Shown piece after piece: positions 34,782 to 43,766 of a stretch of 64,000 nucleotides of DNA (its first letter is position 1; each line of letters starts with the position of its first letter). A model generated the notes under the pieces. That model did no database searches, was not told where the DNA came from, and saw only the letters and a list, made by a program, of their open reading frames with translations. Source of the DNA: Rufibacter sp. XAAS-G3-1 (GTDB lineage: Bacteria > Bacteroidota > Bacteroidia > Cytophagales > Hymenobacteraceae); contig NZ_JABFAM010000006.1 in assembly GCF_013623775.1 (NCBI RefSeq), forward strand, positions 372,001-436,000, read 5' to 3'. The position numbers and the translations under genes are program-made.

Positions 34782-35984
34782 ATGGAAAGCACAAGCAGCA
34801 ATAGAATAAAAGAAGTGTACGTAATCTCGGCCGTGAGAACTCCCATCGGGAGTTTTGGCGGGGCTTTGGCAAGTTTAACCGCGCCGCAGTTGGGCGCTAT
34901 TGCCATCAAAGGTGCTTTGGAAAAAGCCGGGGTTGACAAAAGTCTGGTACAAGAAGTGATCATGGGCAACGTATTGTCGGCGAACGTGGGGCAGGCTCCC
35001 GCGCGGCAGGCAGCCATTGGCGCCGGATTAGGATACGAAGTGGAATGCACCACCATCAACAAAGTGTGCGCCTCGGGCTCCAAAGCCATCATGTTCGCCT
35101 CCCAGGCCATCATGCTGGGCCACAAAGACATCATTGTGGCGGGCGGCATGGAAAGCATGTCTAACGTGCCGTACTATCTGGACAAAGCCCGTTTCGGGGC
35201 GAAGATGGGCCACGGACAGATGATTGACGGCTTGGTGAAAGACGGCCTTTGGGATGTCTACAATGACTACCACATGGGCAGCGCCGCCGAAAACACCGCC
35301 CGTGAGCTAGGTATCACCCGCGAGATGCAGGATGAATACGCCATCAGCTCGTACCGCAAATCGGCGGAGGCCGCCAAAGCCGGTTTCCTGAAAGACGAGA
35401 TTGTGCCCGTGGAGATTCCGCAGCGCGGCAAAGACTCCATCTTCATCACCGATGACGAGGAATACAGCAAAGTGAACTTCGAGAAAATTCCCGGTTTACG
35501 GCCTGTTTTTGAAAAAGAAGGCACCGTGACGGCCGCCAACGCTTCTACTTTGAACGACGGGGCTGCCGCCCTGTTGCTCATGAGCAGAGAGAAAGCCGAG
35601 GAACTGGGCCTCAAACCCATCGCCAAAATCCTGGGCTTCGCCGATGCCGAGCAGGAGCCGAAATGGTTTACCACCACGCCGGCTTTAGCCATTCCGAAGG
35701 CGTTGAAAGTATCTGGCGTGTCGCCGTCTGAGGTTGATTTCTACGAGATAAACGAAGCGTTCTCGGTGGTTTCGCTGGCCAACAACCAAAAATTGGGCTT
35801 GGAAGGCGGCAACGTGAACGTGTACGGCGGCGCCGTGTCGTTGGGCCACCCGCTGGGGGCCTCCGGGGCCCGTATTGTCACCACGCTCATCAACGTACTG
35901 CACAAGAAAAACGGCAAAATCGGTGTAACCGGCATCTGCAACGGCGGCGGCGGGGCCTCGGCCATTGTGCTGGAGCGCATGTAA
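34782..35984 (+). CDS. Acetyl-CoA C-acyltransferase (thiolase)
   Basis: 400 residues, usual thiolase II length. Nucleophile Cys in NKVCASGSKAI (about 95), His in GHPLGASGARI (about 353) and the second Cys in GICNGGGGAS (about 385). N-terminal ISAVRTPIGSFGG is the thiolase signature. It condenses or cleaves acetyl-CoA units; biosynthetic versus degradative use is not decided by the sequence. A hairpin terminator follows. Confidence 0.95.
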   Translation: MESTSSNRIKEVYVISAVRTPIGSFGGALASLTAPQLGAIAIKGALEKAGVDKSLVQEVIMGNVLSANVGQAPARQAAIGAGLGYEVECTTINKVCASGSKAIMFASQAIMLGHKDIIVAGGMESMSNVPYYLDKARFGAKMGHGQMIDGLVKDGLWDVYNDYHMGSAAENTARELGITREMQDEYAISSYRKSAEAAKAGFLKDEIVPVEIPQRGKDSIFITDDEEYSKVNFEKIPGLRPVFEKEGTVTAANASTLNDGAAALLLMSREKAEELGLKPIAKILGFADAEQEPKWFTTTPALAIPKALKVSGVSPSEVDFYEINEAFSVVSLANNQKLGLEGGNVNVYGGAVSLGHPLGASGARIVTTLINVLHKKNGKIGVTGICNGGGGASAIVLERM

Positions 35985-36008
35985 TCCTTTTTGAACTATA
36001 CTAATTCT

Positions 36009-36041
36009 AAAAAGCCTTACGTTAGAAGTAAGGCTTTTTTT
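36009..36041 (+). terminator. Intrinsic terminator after thiolase
   Basis: AAAAAGCCTTAC / GTAAGGCTTTTT with a 7-base loop and extra T residues. Confidence 0.92.
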
Positions 36042-36055
36042 ATTGTTTTGCATCC

Positions 36056-37372
36056 ATGAAAAGGATTCTGTTTCTAGTTGCGTTTCTGTTGTTGAACCTA
36101 GGGCTTCGGTTGGAGGCACAGGCCCAAATGCGCGTAGTCACCTATCATGACTCCCTGCAATCGGCGGTCAAAGAAGTGTACTTTATCAAAGCCAACCCAG
36201 ACACCGTCATGCACGGCTATTACCGCAAGTACTATCCTACCGGCCAACTGGAAGCGATGGTAAAAGTAGTCGAGGGCAAACGCGACAGTCTCTACACCGA
36301 GTTCTTTGCGGATGGCAAACCCAAACTGACCGTCCCTTATAAAGACGGTAAAAAGAATGGCCCTTTCTCTGCCAACTACCCCAACGGCCACAAACTACAG
36401 GAAGGCCAATACGCGAACGACCTGCAAAACGGCCCTTTCAGAAGCTACCATGAAAACGGCCAACTGAAACAAGAAGCCACCTTTGTAGACGGTTTCCCCG
36501 AAGGCTCCGTGAAAGAATATTTCCCCAACGGCAAGCTGAAGTCAGAAATCACCTACACGCGCAAAGCACAGAGCGGCGTAGCCCGCACCTTTCACCCCAA
36601 CGGCGAAAAGGAATCTGAGGCCAATTACCGCAACGGCATGCTTGCAGGCGGCTACCACACCTTCTATGACAACGGCCAACTGGAAACCGAAACCATCAGC
36701 GACGACCCCAGCAAACCAGCACAGCTTAAAACCTATTACCGCTCAGGCAAACTCATGACCGAAGGCAGCGTAGTGGCGGGCAAGCCCGATGGCCCTTCGG
36801 TCTCCTACTATGAAAACGGACAGCGCCGCGGCACCCTCACCTACAGCAAAGGCGTCCGCGTAGGGTTGGCCCAGGCCTTTGACGAGAACGGAAAACTTCA
36901 GCAGGAAATCCGTTACAGCAACAACGAGCGTGACCGCAAAATCACCCGCTTCTATCCGTCCGGGGCCATCGCCGCCCAGGAGGAATTCAAGGATAACAAA
37001 CCCGTAGGCACCTGGCAGGAATTCTACGAGAACAAGCAACTGAAAACCACTGAACCTTACAAAAACGGCAGAATCACCGGCGAGCGCCTCACTTACCACG
37101 ACAACGGCCAGGTTGCATCCAAAGCCACGTACCTGAACGGGAAGGTTGTGAGTACGCTTATCACCTATTTCCCCTCGGGCAAAGTAAAATCAGAGACCCT
37201 ATACAAAGACGGCCTCCGCTACGGCACCTTCAAACAGCTCTACGAGAACGGCAAAACCGAAATGGCCGGCACCTATAGAAACAACCGCGAGACCGGCACC
37301 TGGACGTACTTTGACGAGAACGGCAAACAGCTGAAAAAAGTAGAATACCGCAACGGACAGGTGGTGAAGTAG
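36056..37372 (+). CDS. Exported MORN-type (YwqK-like) repeat protein
   Basis: 438 residues. A signal peptide (ILFLVAFLLLNLGLRLEAQAQ) is followed by about a dozen to fifteen repeats of 22-25 residues with the pattern Y-x-NG-x-L-x-x-E-x-x-Y-x-x-G-x-x-x-G. Such repeats make a beta-hairpin solenoid and are annotated as MORN or antitoxin-YwqK-like; the exported Bacteroidota forms are not shown to be antitoxins. Tyr and Asn-Gly pairs repeat with regular spacing across the full length. No partner toxin lies next to it, so a structural or envelope role is more likely. Confidence 0.82.
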   Translation: MKRILFLVAFLLLNLGLRLEAQAQMRVVTYHDSLQSAVKEVYFIKANPDTVMHGYYRKYYPTGQLEAMVKVVEGKRDSLYTEFFADGKPKLTVPYKDGKKNGPFSANYPNGHKLQEGQYANDLQNGPFRSYHENGQLKQEATFVDGFPEGSVKEYFPNGKLKSEITYTRKAQSGVARTFHPNGEKESEANYRNGMLAGGYHTFYDNGQLETETISDDPSKPAQLKTYYRSGKLMTEGSVVAGKPDGPSVSYYENGQRRGTLTYSKGVRVGLAQAFDENGKLQQEIRYSNNERDRKITRFYPSGAIAAQEEFKDNKPVGTWQEFYENKQLKTTEPYKNGRITGERLTYHDNGQVASKATYLNGKVVSTLITYFPSGKVKSETLYKDGLRYGTFKQLYENGKTEMAGTYRNNRETGTWTYFDENGKQLKKVEYRNGQVVK

Positions 37373-37409
37373 TTGTTAGTTGTTAGTTGTTAGTGGTTAG
37401 TTGTTGATT

Positions 37410-37483
37410 TGTAGGGGCAATCCCTTGTGGTTGCCCTTGGCTAGACGCACCGTTTAGGGCAACCACAAGGGATTGCCCCTACA
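37410..37483. repeat. Large inverted repeat with 28-base perfect arms
   Basis: TGTAGGGGCAATCCCTTGTG plus GTTGCCCT (37410-37437) pairs with 37456-37483 across an 18-base loop. It is preceded by a TTGTTAG-type tandem repeat (37374-37404). Confidence 0.92.
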
Positions 37484-37629
37484 CCCTGCAATTCAACCTC
37501 ACCCTTTTCCATCTGATTTTCAGAAAACAAGCCAAAAACAGCCGAACAACCGTTAGGAACACGCACAAAAAATTTCGCCTATTCCGTTTTACGCCGTACT
37601 TTAGGCGTCTAAACTAGACTACTCAGACT

Positions 37630-38667
37630 ATGACGGACGCTCTGAACACCGCCCCTCTCCGCACGGATTGGAACATGGATGAAATTCGCGCCATCTACTA
37701 TACACCGGTGTTGGAACTCATTGTAGCAGCCTCACAGGTACACCAACAATTTCAGGCAACCGGCGAAGTGCAGGTTTGCACCTTGCTTTCAGTGAAAACC
37801 GGGGGCTGCCCCGAAGATTGCGCGTACTGCCCACAGGCGGCCCGTTACCACACCGGCGTTCAGGCGCACAAGCTTCTGAGCAACGAGGTAGTGCTGGACG
37901 CGGCCCGCCAAGCCAAAGAAGGCGGTTCTACCCGTTTCTGCATGGGCGCTGCCTGGCGAGAGGTGCGCGACAACCGTGACTTTGACCGCGTACTGGAAAT
38001 GGTGGAAGGCGTAAATGAGATGGGTCTGGAAGTTTGCTGCACCCTAGGAATGGTCAACGAGTACCAGGCCGAACGTCTGAAACAGGCCGGTCTCTACGCC
38101 TACAACCACAACCTGGACACTTCAGAGGAAAACTACAGCAACATCATCACCACCCGTACCTACGGCGACCGTCTGGGCACCCTTGAGAACGTGCGCAAAG
38201 CCGGTATCTCGGTGTGTAGCGGTGGTATCATTGGTTTGGGCGAAACCGACGAAGACCGTATTGCCATGCTGCACGTGCTCAGCAACCTGCCGCAGCACCC
38301 AGAAAGCGTGCCGGTGAATGCGCTGGTACCGGTAGAAGGAACCCCTTTAGCCGAGCAACCACGCGTGAGCGTTTGGGAAATGGTGCGCATGATTGCCACG
38401 GCCCGTATTCTCATGCCCAAGACCATGGTTCGTTTATCGGCGGGAAGACAGGAAATGCCGGTGAGCGAGCAGGCGCTTTGCTTTTTGGCGGGAGCTAACT
38501 CCATCTTCTCCGGTGATAAACTCTTGACTACGCCTAACCCCGGCTTTGCCGATGATAAAGCCATGTTTGAGTTGCTGGGGTTGAATCCGCGTAAATCTTT
38601 CAAGGCCGAGACTTCCTGCGGCGGAACGGTGAGTGTTCCCGCGGAAGCTGCACTTGCAGCCGAATAA
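37630..38667 (+). CDS. bioB: Biotin synthase
   Basis: 345 residues. A radical SAM enzyme that inserts sulfur into dethiobiotin. The cluster-binding motif appears as [12 protein letters not shown] (about 58-67), with further conserved [20 protein letters not shown] and [16 protein letters not shown], and the C-terminal [14 protein letters not shown]. First gene of a tight five-gene run. bioF follows after 9 bp. Confidence 0.97.
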   Translation: MTDALNTAPLRTDWNMDEIRAIYYTPVLELIVAASQVHQQFQATGEVQVCTLLSVKTGGCPEDCAYCPQAARYHTGVQAHKLLSNEVVLDAARQAKEGGSTRFCMGAAWREVRDNRDFDRVLEMVEGVNEMGLEVCCTLGMVNEYQAERLKQAGLYAYNHNLDTSEENYSNIITTRTYGDRLGTLENVRKAGISVCSGGIIGLGETDEDRIAMLHVLSNLPQHPESVPVNALVPVEGTPLAEQPRVSVWEMVRMIATARILMPKTMVRLSAGRQEMPVSEQALCFLAGANSIFSGDKLLTTPNPGFADDKAMFELLGLNPRKSFKAETSCGGTVSVPAEAALAAE

Positions 38668-38676
38668 GCCGCAGCC

Positions 38677-39840
38677 ATGAAGGTGCCGGAACGTCTGTTG
38701 CGCCAATTAGAGGCCAGGAGCCAGAAGGGCATTCTGCGGAGTTTAACTTCCCCGGCTCCCGGCCTGGTAGATTTCAGTTCGAATGACTACCTGGGCTTGG
38801 CGGCCTCTGAGGTTCTGGCCCAACGCATCACGGAAGAGATTGGTCACACGCCTGCCCACGGAGCTACCGGCTCGAGGCTATTGAGCGGCAACACGCATTA
38901 TGCGCAGGAACTGGAAGAAGAACTCGCTCTTTTCCATGGTGCCGAGGCGGCCCTGCTGTTTAATTCCGGGTACGCGGCCAATTGCGGTTTCTTTTCGGCG
39001 GTTCCGCAGCGCGGCGATACCCTCTTTTATGACGAGGCCAGCCACGCCTCCATGAAAGAGGGAATCCGGCTCAGTTTCGCGCAGAGTTTTCCGTTTCGCC
39101 ATAACGATGTGGAAGATTTGCAGAGGAAAGTGAAGCGGGCCCAGGGCGATGTGTACGTGGCCGTAGAGTCGCTCTACTCCATGGACGGTGACTTTGCGCC
39201 TCTCCTGGAATTGGTCACGTTGTGCCAGGAACAGGGCTTGTTTCTGGTGGTGGACGAGGCGCATTCCAACGGAATGTACGGCCAAAATGGTGAAGGCTTG
39301 GTTTCGGCCCTGAAACTGGAAGAACAGGTGTTTGCCCGGGTCATGACCTTTGGGAAAGCAATGGGTTGCCACGGGGCGGCGGTCATTGGCCCCAGGCAAC
39401 TGCAACAATTCCTATTGAATTTCAGCCGGCCTTTTATCTACACCACTGCCCTGCCGCTGGCTTCATTGGTGGCAATCAGGCAAGCGTACAGGTTACTGCC
39501 AGAACTCTCAACAGAACGGAGCCGGGTGCAGGAACTGTCAAATTATTACCAGTCGCTCACTCCAGACCTAAGCGTTTGGGCCCCGTTTTCCGGAAAACAG
39601 GCTCAAAACGGAAGTCCCATTCAGGCGTGGCAACTACCTAACCCGGTGGCTTTGCGGAATTTGGCCCAACGTATCCAAGCCTCGGGTTTTGACGTGCGGC
39701 CGGTCTTCAGCCCCACGGTTCGGGCGGGCAAAGAACGCCTGAGGCTGGTGCTGCACGCCTACAACACCCCCACGCAAGTACTAGAACTATGCAACCTCCT
39801 TCACCAGCACACCCCCAAAGATATTTCATTACGGGCATAG
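38677..39840 (+). CDS. bioF: 8-amino-7-oxononanoate synthase
   Basis: 387 residues, usual length. PLP-dependent enzyme that joins pimeloyl thioester and alanine. VDFSSNDYLGLA (about 29-40), GSRLLSGN, DEAHSNGMYG, and the PLP Lys in TFGKAMGCHGA (about 228) are visible. Around residues 299-312 (WAPFSGKQAQNGSP) the DNA is a family A palindrome (39573-39610); it falls in a loop before the SPIQ strand and leaves the frame intact. The bioD start lies inside the 3' end, a 52-bp overlap. Confidence 0.95.
   Translation: MKVPERLLRQLEARSQKGILRSLTSPAPGLVDFSSNDYLGLAASEVLAQRITEEIGHTPAHGATGSRLLSGNTHYAQELEEELALFHGAEAALLFNSGYAANCGFFSAVPQRGDTLFYDEASHASMKEGIRLSFAQSFPFRHNDVEDLQRKVKRAQGDVYVAVESLYSMDGDFAPLLELVTLCQEQGLFLVVDEAHSNGMYGQNGEGLVSALKLEEQVFARVMTFGKAMGCHGAAVIGPRQLQQFLLNFSRPFIYTTALPLASLVAIRQAYRLLPELSTERSRVQELSNYYQSLTPDLSVWAPFSGKQAQNGSPIQAWQLPNPVALRNLAQRIQASGFDVRPVFSPTVRAGKERLRLVLHAYNTPTQVLELCNLLHQHTPKDISLRA
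39573..39610. repeat. Family A palindrome inside bioF coding sequence
   Basis: CGTTTGGGCCCCGTTTTC and GAAAACAGGCTCAAAACG flank the two-base centre CG. Arms pair imperfectly, but size, ends and TTTTC-GAAAA core match the intergenic copies. It encodes residues near 299-312 of BioF. Confidence 0.75.
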
Positions 39841-40442
39841 GCACCGATGTGGGTAAAACCATTGCGGCCGCCATCTTTACCGAAGCCCTGCGAGCCGATT
39901 ACTGGAAACCGGTGCAAGCCGGGAATCTGGAAGATTCGGATACGCACACCGTCCGCAGTCTAATCTCCAATACTCAAACTGTTTTCCACCCAGAGGCTTA
40001 CCGCCTGCAGATGCCTGCTTCTCCGCACACGGCCGCCGCGGCTGAGGGAATCCGGCTGTCTCTGGAGAAGATAGGTTTGCCATCCACCCAAAACAACCTG
40101 ATTGTGGAGGGAGCCGGTGGCCTGATGGTGCCCTTGAACGAACGTGATTTGGTGCTGGACTTGATTCAGAAACTGCCTTTGGAAGTAGTACTGGTTTCCC
40201 GAAATTACCTAGGCAGCATCAATCATACGCTCATGGCGGTAGAGGTTCTGAAAAGCCGGAACATTCCAGTAGCAGGCATCCTCTTCAACGGAGAGCCAAA
40301 TGCTTCGTCAGAGGAATTTATTTTAAACTACTCCCAACTCCCGGCTTTCCCGCGCATTCGGCACGAAGAAAATATTGATCAGAATACGGTTTCGCGTTAT
40401 GCGCAGGGCCTTAGAGACTACTTTGAAAACCATGGACAATAG
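39789..40442 (+). CDS. bioD: Dethiobiotin synthetase
   Basis: 217 residues. ATP-dependent carboxylation closing the ureido ring. P-loop GIGTDVGKT at residues 16-24, Lys in YWKPVQAG (about 37), VEGAGGLMVPL (about 110). No Met lies nearer the P-loop, so the start inside bioF is the only plausible one. Its 3' end overlaps bioA by 11 bp; translational coupling is likely. Confidence 0.95.
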   Translation: MQPPSPAHPQRYFITGIGTDVGKTIAAAIFTEALRADYWKPVQAGNLEDSDTHTVRSLISNTQTVFHPEAYRLQMPASPHTAAAAEGIRLSLEKIGLPSTQNNLIVEGAGGLMVPLNERDLVLDLIQKLPLEVVLVSRNYLGSINHTLMAVEVLKSRNIPVAGILFNGEPNASSEEFILNYSQLPAFPRIRHEENIDQNTVSRYAQGLRDYFENHGQ

Positions 40443-41718
40443 CCTTTCTAACCGCGACCAGTTGGTGAACTGGCACCCGTACACCCAAATGCAGACCGCT
40501 CCGCCTCCCATCGGGATTGCGCGCGGCCAAGGGGCGGTTCTTTACGCCGAGGATGGCAAAGAATACATTGACGCCGTTTCTTCGTGGTGGGTGAATATTC
40601 ACGGGCACGCGCACCCGCACATCGCGGCGCGGGTGAGTGAGCAGTTGAGCACGCTGGAGCACGTCATTTTCGCGGGCTTTACCCATGCCCCGGCGGTGGA
40701 ACTCTCTGAACGCCTTCTCCGGCTTCTGCCGCAAAACCAATCTAGGGTCTTTTACTCTGATAATGGCTCTACGGCCGTAGAGGTAGCCCTCAAGATGGCG
40801 CTCCAATACTGGTTCAACCAAGGAAAGGATAAAACCAAGATCATCGCTTTGGAAGGAAGTTACCACGGCGATACCTTCGGGGCCATGTCAGTGAGTGAGC
40901 GGTCTGTGTTTACCCGCCCGTTTCAGCAGTACCTGTTCGACGTGGAGTTTCTGCCCGTTCCGGTGCCCGGAAATGAGGAAGCAAGCTATGAGCACTTAGA
41001 AACGCTGCTTACCCGCCAAGACATCGCCGCCTTTGTGTTTGAGCCTTTGGTACTGGGAACGGCCGGAATGGTGATGTACTCCCCCGCCGTGTTAGATAAA
41101 CTGATGGAACTCTGCCGCAAAAACGGGGTACTCATCATCGCCGATGAAGTCATGACGGGGTTTGGCAGAACCGGCAAACGCTTCGCCTGTGATTACTTAA
41201 CCCAGCAACCCGATCTGATGTGCTTTTCCAAAGGGCTTACCGGCGGCACCATGGCTTTGGGCGTGACTACTTGTTCGCAGGAAATCTTTGCTTCGTTCCT
41301 GAGCGAAGACAAAACCAGGGCTTTCTTCCACGGCCATTCCTATACGGCCAATCCGGTCGCCTGCGCCGCTTCCCTGGCCAGCTTGGACTTGGTCGAAAAT
41401 GACCTGTTTTTAGAAAATCTGGACAGAATCAGTGGCTCCCATGCGGTCTTTGCCCAAAGCCTTTCAGGAAAACCAGGCATCAAGGCTTGCCGCCAAACGG
41501 GTACTATATTGGCTATTGAGTTTGAGGTAGGGCAAACCACGTATTTCCATTCCTTACGGGATCAATTGTATACGTTAGCGCTGGAAAACGGCGTGCTGCT
41601 TCGGCCTCTGGGGAATATTGTGTATGTGCTGCCGCCTTACTGCATTACTCAAACCCAACTGGAAAAAGTATACCAGGTGATGGAACAAATGCGCCAGTTG
41701 GTAGCGGGGTCGTTTTAG
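40432..41718 (+). CDS. bioA: Adenosylmethionine-8-amino-7-oxononanoate aminotransferase
   Basis: 428 residues from the ATG at 40432, which gives the family start (MDNSLSNRDQLVNWHPYTQM); the frame is open from 40375. Conserved SSWWVNIHGHAHP (about 48-60), YHGDTFGAMS, DEVMTGFGRTG and the PLP Lys in CFSKGLTGG (about 267). Converts KAPA to DAPA with SAM as amino donor. A decayed family A palindrome lies between it and the ketoacyl synthase. Confidence 0.96.
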   Translation: MDNSLSNRDQLVNWHPYTQMQTAPPPIGIARGQGAVLYAEDGKEYIDAVSSWWVNIHGHAHPHIAARVSEQLSTLEHVIFAGFTHAPAVELSERLLRLLPQNQSRVFYSDNGSTAVEVALKMALQYWFNQGKDKTKIIALEGSYHGDTFGAMSVSERSVFTRPFQQYLFDVEFLPVPVPGNEEASYEHLETLLTRQDIAAFVFEPLVLGTAGMVMYSPAVLDKLMELCRKNGVLIIADEVMTGFGRTGKRFACDYLTQQPDLMCFSKGLTGGTMALGVTTCSQEIFASFLSEDKTRAFFHGHSYTANPVACAASLASLDLVENDLFLENLDRISGSHAVFAQSLSGKPGIKACRQTGTILAIEFEVGQTTYFHSLRDQLYTLALENGVLLRPLGNIVYVLPPYCITQTQLEKVYQVMEQMRQLVAGSF

Positions 41719-41749
41719 CCTTGTTTTTAGAAAATTAGCCCAGAAACAG
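41711..41749. repeat. Family A palindrome, degenerate
   Basis: Spans the bioA stop and the 30-bp gap before the ketoacyl synthase ATG. Core TTTTTAGAAAA with outer CGTTTTAGCC / GCCCAGAAACAG, mismatched. Confidence 0.65.
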
Positions 41750-42952
41750 ATGGACAGAGAGCAGGAATGGATTGTGGTACGAGGCGTAGGATCTGTCTCT
41801 GGGCTGGGCGGATCGCCGGAGGAGGTTCGGGCCTCTTACGCCAGCGGCAGAACCGCATTCTCCACCCTGCCAAGTCTTGGTTCTGATACCCCCGTATCCC
41901 CCCTCTCTCCCTCTGCCGAAGCTCTCTTACAAGCTTTGCTCCTGCAAAACCCAACTTATGCTTCTCTGGATAGGTCTGTGCAATTGGCGATTCTGGCCTC
42001 CCGGCAAGCTGTCGCCCAAGCTGGCTGGAAAATGGGGGAAGGAGATTCCGTAGGGATTAATATTGGTTCTTCCAGAGGAGCTACCGGTCTGTATGAACAG
42101 TTTCATGCTGATTTTCTGCAAAACCCCGAAAAACGGCTTTCGCCCGGCGTCTCCCCCAGCACTACCCTGGGAAACGTAGCCAGTTGGGTAGCGAACGACC
42201 TGCAAGCCGATGGCCCGCTCATCAGTCACTCCGTCACCTGTAGTACTGCTTTGCAGGCTTTTGCGAACGGGGTAGCCTGGCTTAAAGCAGGCATGGCAAA
42301 GCGCTTTCTGGTGGGCGGAGCAGAGGCGCCGCTCACGCCCTTTACCCTCGCTCAGATGAAAGCCATAGGCATTTACTCCAGGTTTGCGGCCCATGATCAC
42401 CCATGCCGCCCCCTCAACCTGGAGCGCAATACCTTTGTGCTAGGCGAAGGAGCCGCCGTGTTTGCCCTGGAAAGAATGACCCAAGCCCAAATTGAGAACT
42501 TACATCTGGCGAATGCAATAGCGGTAGAAGCAGTAGGAATGGGCTATGAACGCAGTCCATCCAAAACGGGTATCTCAGCAGATGGGCAGCATTTCCAACG
42601 GGCCATGCGAGAAGCGTTGGCCCAAGCATCGCTTATGCCCAGAGACATTGATGCTATTGTCTTGCATGCTCCTGGTACCAAAGCCGGTGACGCCGCCGAA
42701 GTTCAGGCTATTGAAAGCATATTTGGGGCTGCATCGCCGGCCTACTTTTCAAACAAAAACCTTATTGGCCATTCCTTGGGAGCCTCCGGGGCTTTGTCTA
42801 CCGAAATGGCTTTGTATGTGCTTTGCCAAACAAACATACCTTCTATATTTTCAAGTACGCTAGCTAGGGCGCCCCGGAGAATCCTCATTAACGCAGCGGG
42901 CTTTGGTGGTAATGCCGTTAGTGTGCTGTTGACCAAGCTTCCTACCCAATAG
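41750..42952 (+). CDS. Beta-ketoacyl synthase at the end of the biotin operon
   Basis: 400 residues, KAS I/II fold. Catalytic Cys in TCSTALQAFANG (about 163), first His in LHAPGTKAGD (about 305), Lys/His in NKNLIGHSLGASG (about 338). It carries out decarboxylative condensation of acyl and malonyl thioesters. The 30-bp spacing from bioA and the absence of bioC, bioH, bioG, bioW or other pimeloyl genes here suggest it helps build the pimeloyl chain; this is inference from context. The alternative is a general fatty acid or polyketide-type synthase. The gene is AT-richer than bioA. Confidence 0.9.
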   Translation: MDREQEWIVVRGVGSVSGLGGSPEEVRASYASGRTAFSTLPSLGSDTPVSPLSPSAEALLQALLLQNPTYASLDRSVQLAILASRQAVAQAGWKMGEGDSVGINIGSSRGATGLYEQFHADFLQNPEKRLSPGVSPSTTLGNVASWVANDLQADGPLISHSVTCSTALQAFANGVAWLKAGMAKRFLVGGAEAPLTPFTLAQMKAIGIYSRFAAHDHPCRPLNLERNTFVLGEGAAVFALERMTQAQIENLHLANAIAVEAVGMGYERSPSKTGISADGQHFQRAMREALAQASLMPRDIDAIVLHAPGTKAGDAAEVQAIESIFGAASPAYFSNKNLIGHSLGASGALSTEMALYVLCQTNIPSIFSSTLARAPRRILINAAGFGGNAVSVLLTKLPTQ

Positions 42953-43766
42953 CCAGTTCATATCTGCACAAACTTCGCTTTTTGCCCACCCCAAAGAGAT
43001 TTTGTGGCCGTTTAGGGAAGAAGAGTACCTTCACTTCCCCATTAACTGTTTAAAAGTGCCCACCCCTGTGTTGTAGCCCCAGAAATAACATACCCGTACG
43101 GTCTTCCTTGATTCACTTCCTGAACTCTCTTCATTTTGACACTTTTTGTACCCATTTTCTTCTACTAAAGAATATTGCTACACAAACCTACCATAATAGA
43201 CAAATTATAATATATACTTATAAAATCACATGTTGATCTATTTAAATTGTAATAATTTCATAAATTGTATTTATTATAGTAAGCTTGTAACGTAAAATAA
43301 AGCCTATCCAGAGATATTCTCAAAAATATCATTCATCCTTTGTATGGAGGGGTTAATCGCCACTTACTTCCTCTTCATCGATAAAGTCTTTCTACTATCT
43401 GATTTATTTAAAAATTGCACACAAATCATAAAGGCTTATAACCAAGCTAAAGCATTATCTCACTTTCTTACTTTAACTAAAGGAAACAATTATATACTCT
43501 CTATTCCTCCCTAGGAATGGAACACAATCAGAGCCAGGGTTCTTGGCTGCATAAATTTCAAGTACATGCAACAGTTTATTAACAGCGGTGCGACGGGAAT
43601 AAAAGTGGAGCCCTCCAATTTTACTCTTATAGTGACATCACACAACAACAACATCACACTTACAAAATTACGGAGAGAGCTGCGCCTCATACGCTCAGGA
43701 AGGGATAGGACAATATTGGAAAATTTAAATACCATAACCCTAGCCTATGGTAGCTTTCTACAAAAA
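42953..43766. other. 814-bp AT-rich region upstream of the adhesin gene
   Basis: No gene recognised. Base composition drops sharply from about 43100 to 43560, with long A/T runs such as TATAATATATACTTATAAAA. The adhesin frame is open from 43566, but the 67 residues before the ATG at 43767 are not signal-like. The stretch may be a long leader or a foreign flank. Confidence 0.6.

Noticed and set aside
35497-35520. GGCCTGTTTTTGAAAAAGAAGG inside thiolase resembling a family A core
   Set aside because: It encodes RPVFEKEG, a segment conserved in thiolases, and the outer arms do not pair; resemblance is by chance.
36056-37372. MORN/YwqK-like protein as an antitoxin
   Set aside because: It has a signal peptide and no toxin gene beside it; the antitoxin label in this family is by annotation transfer.
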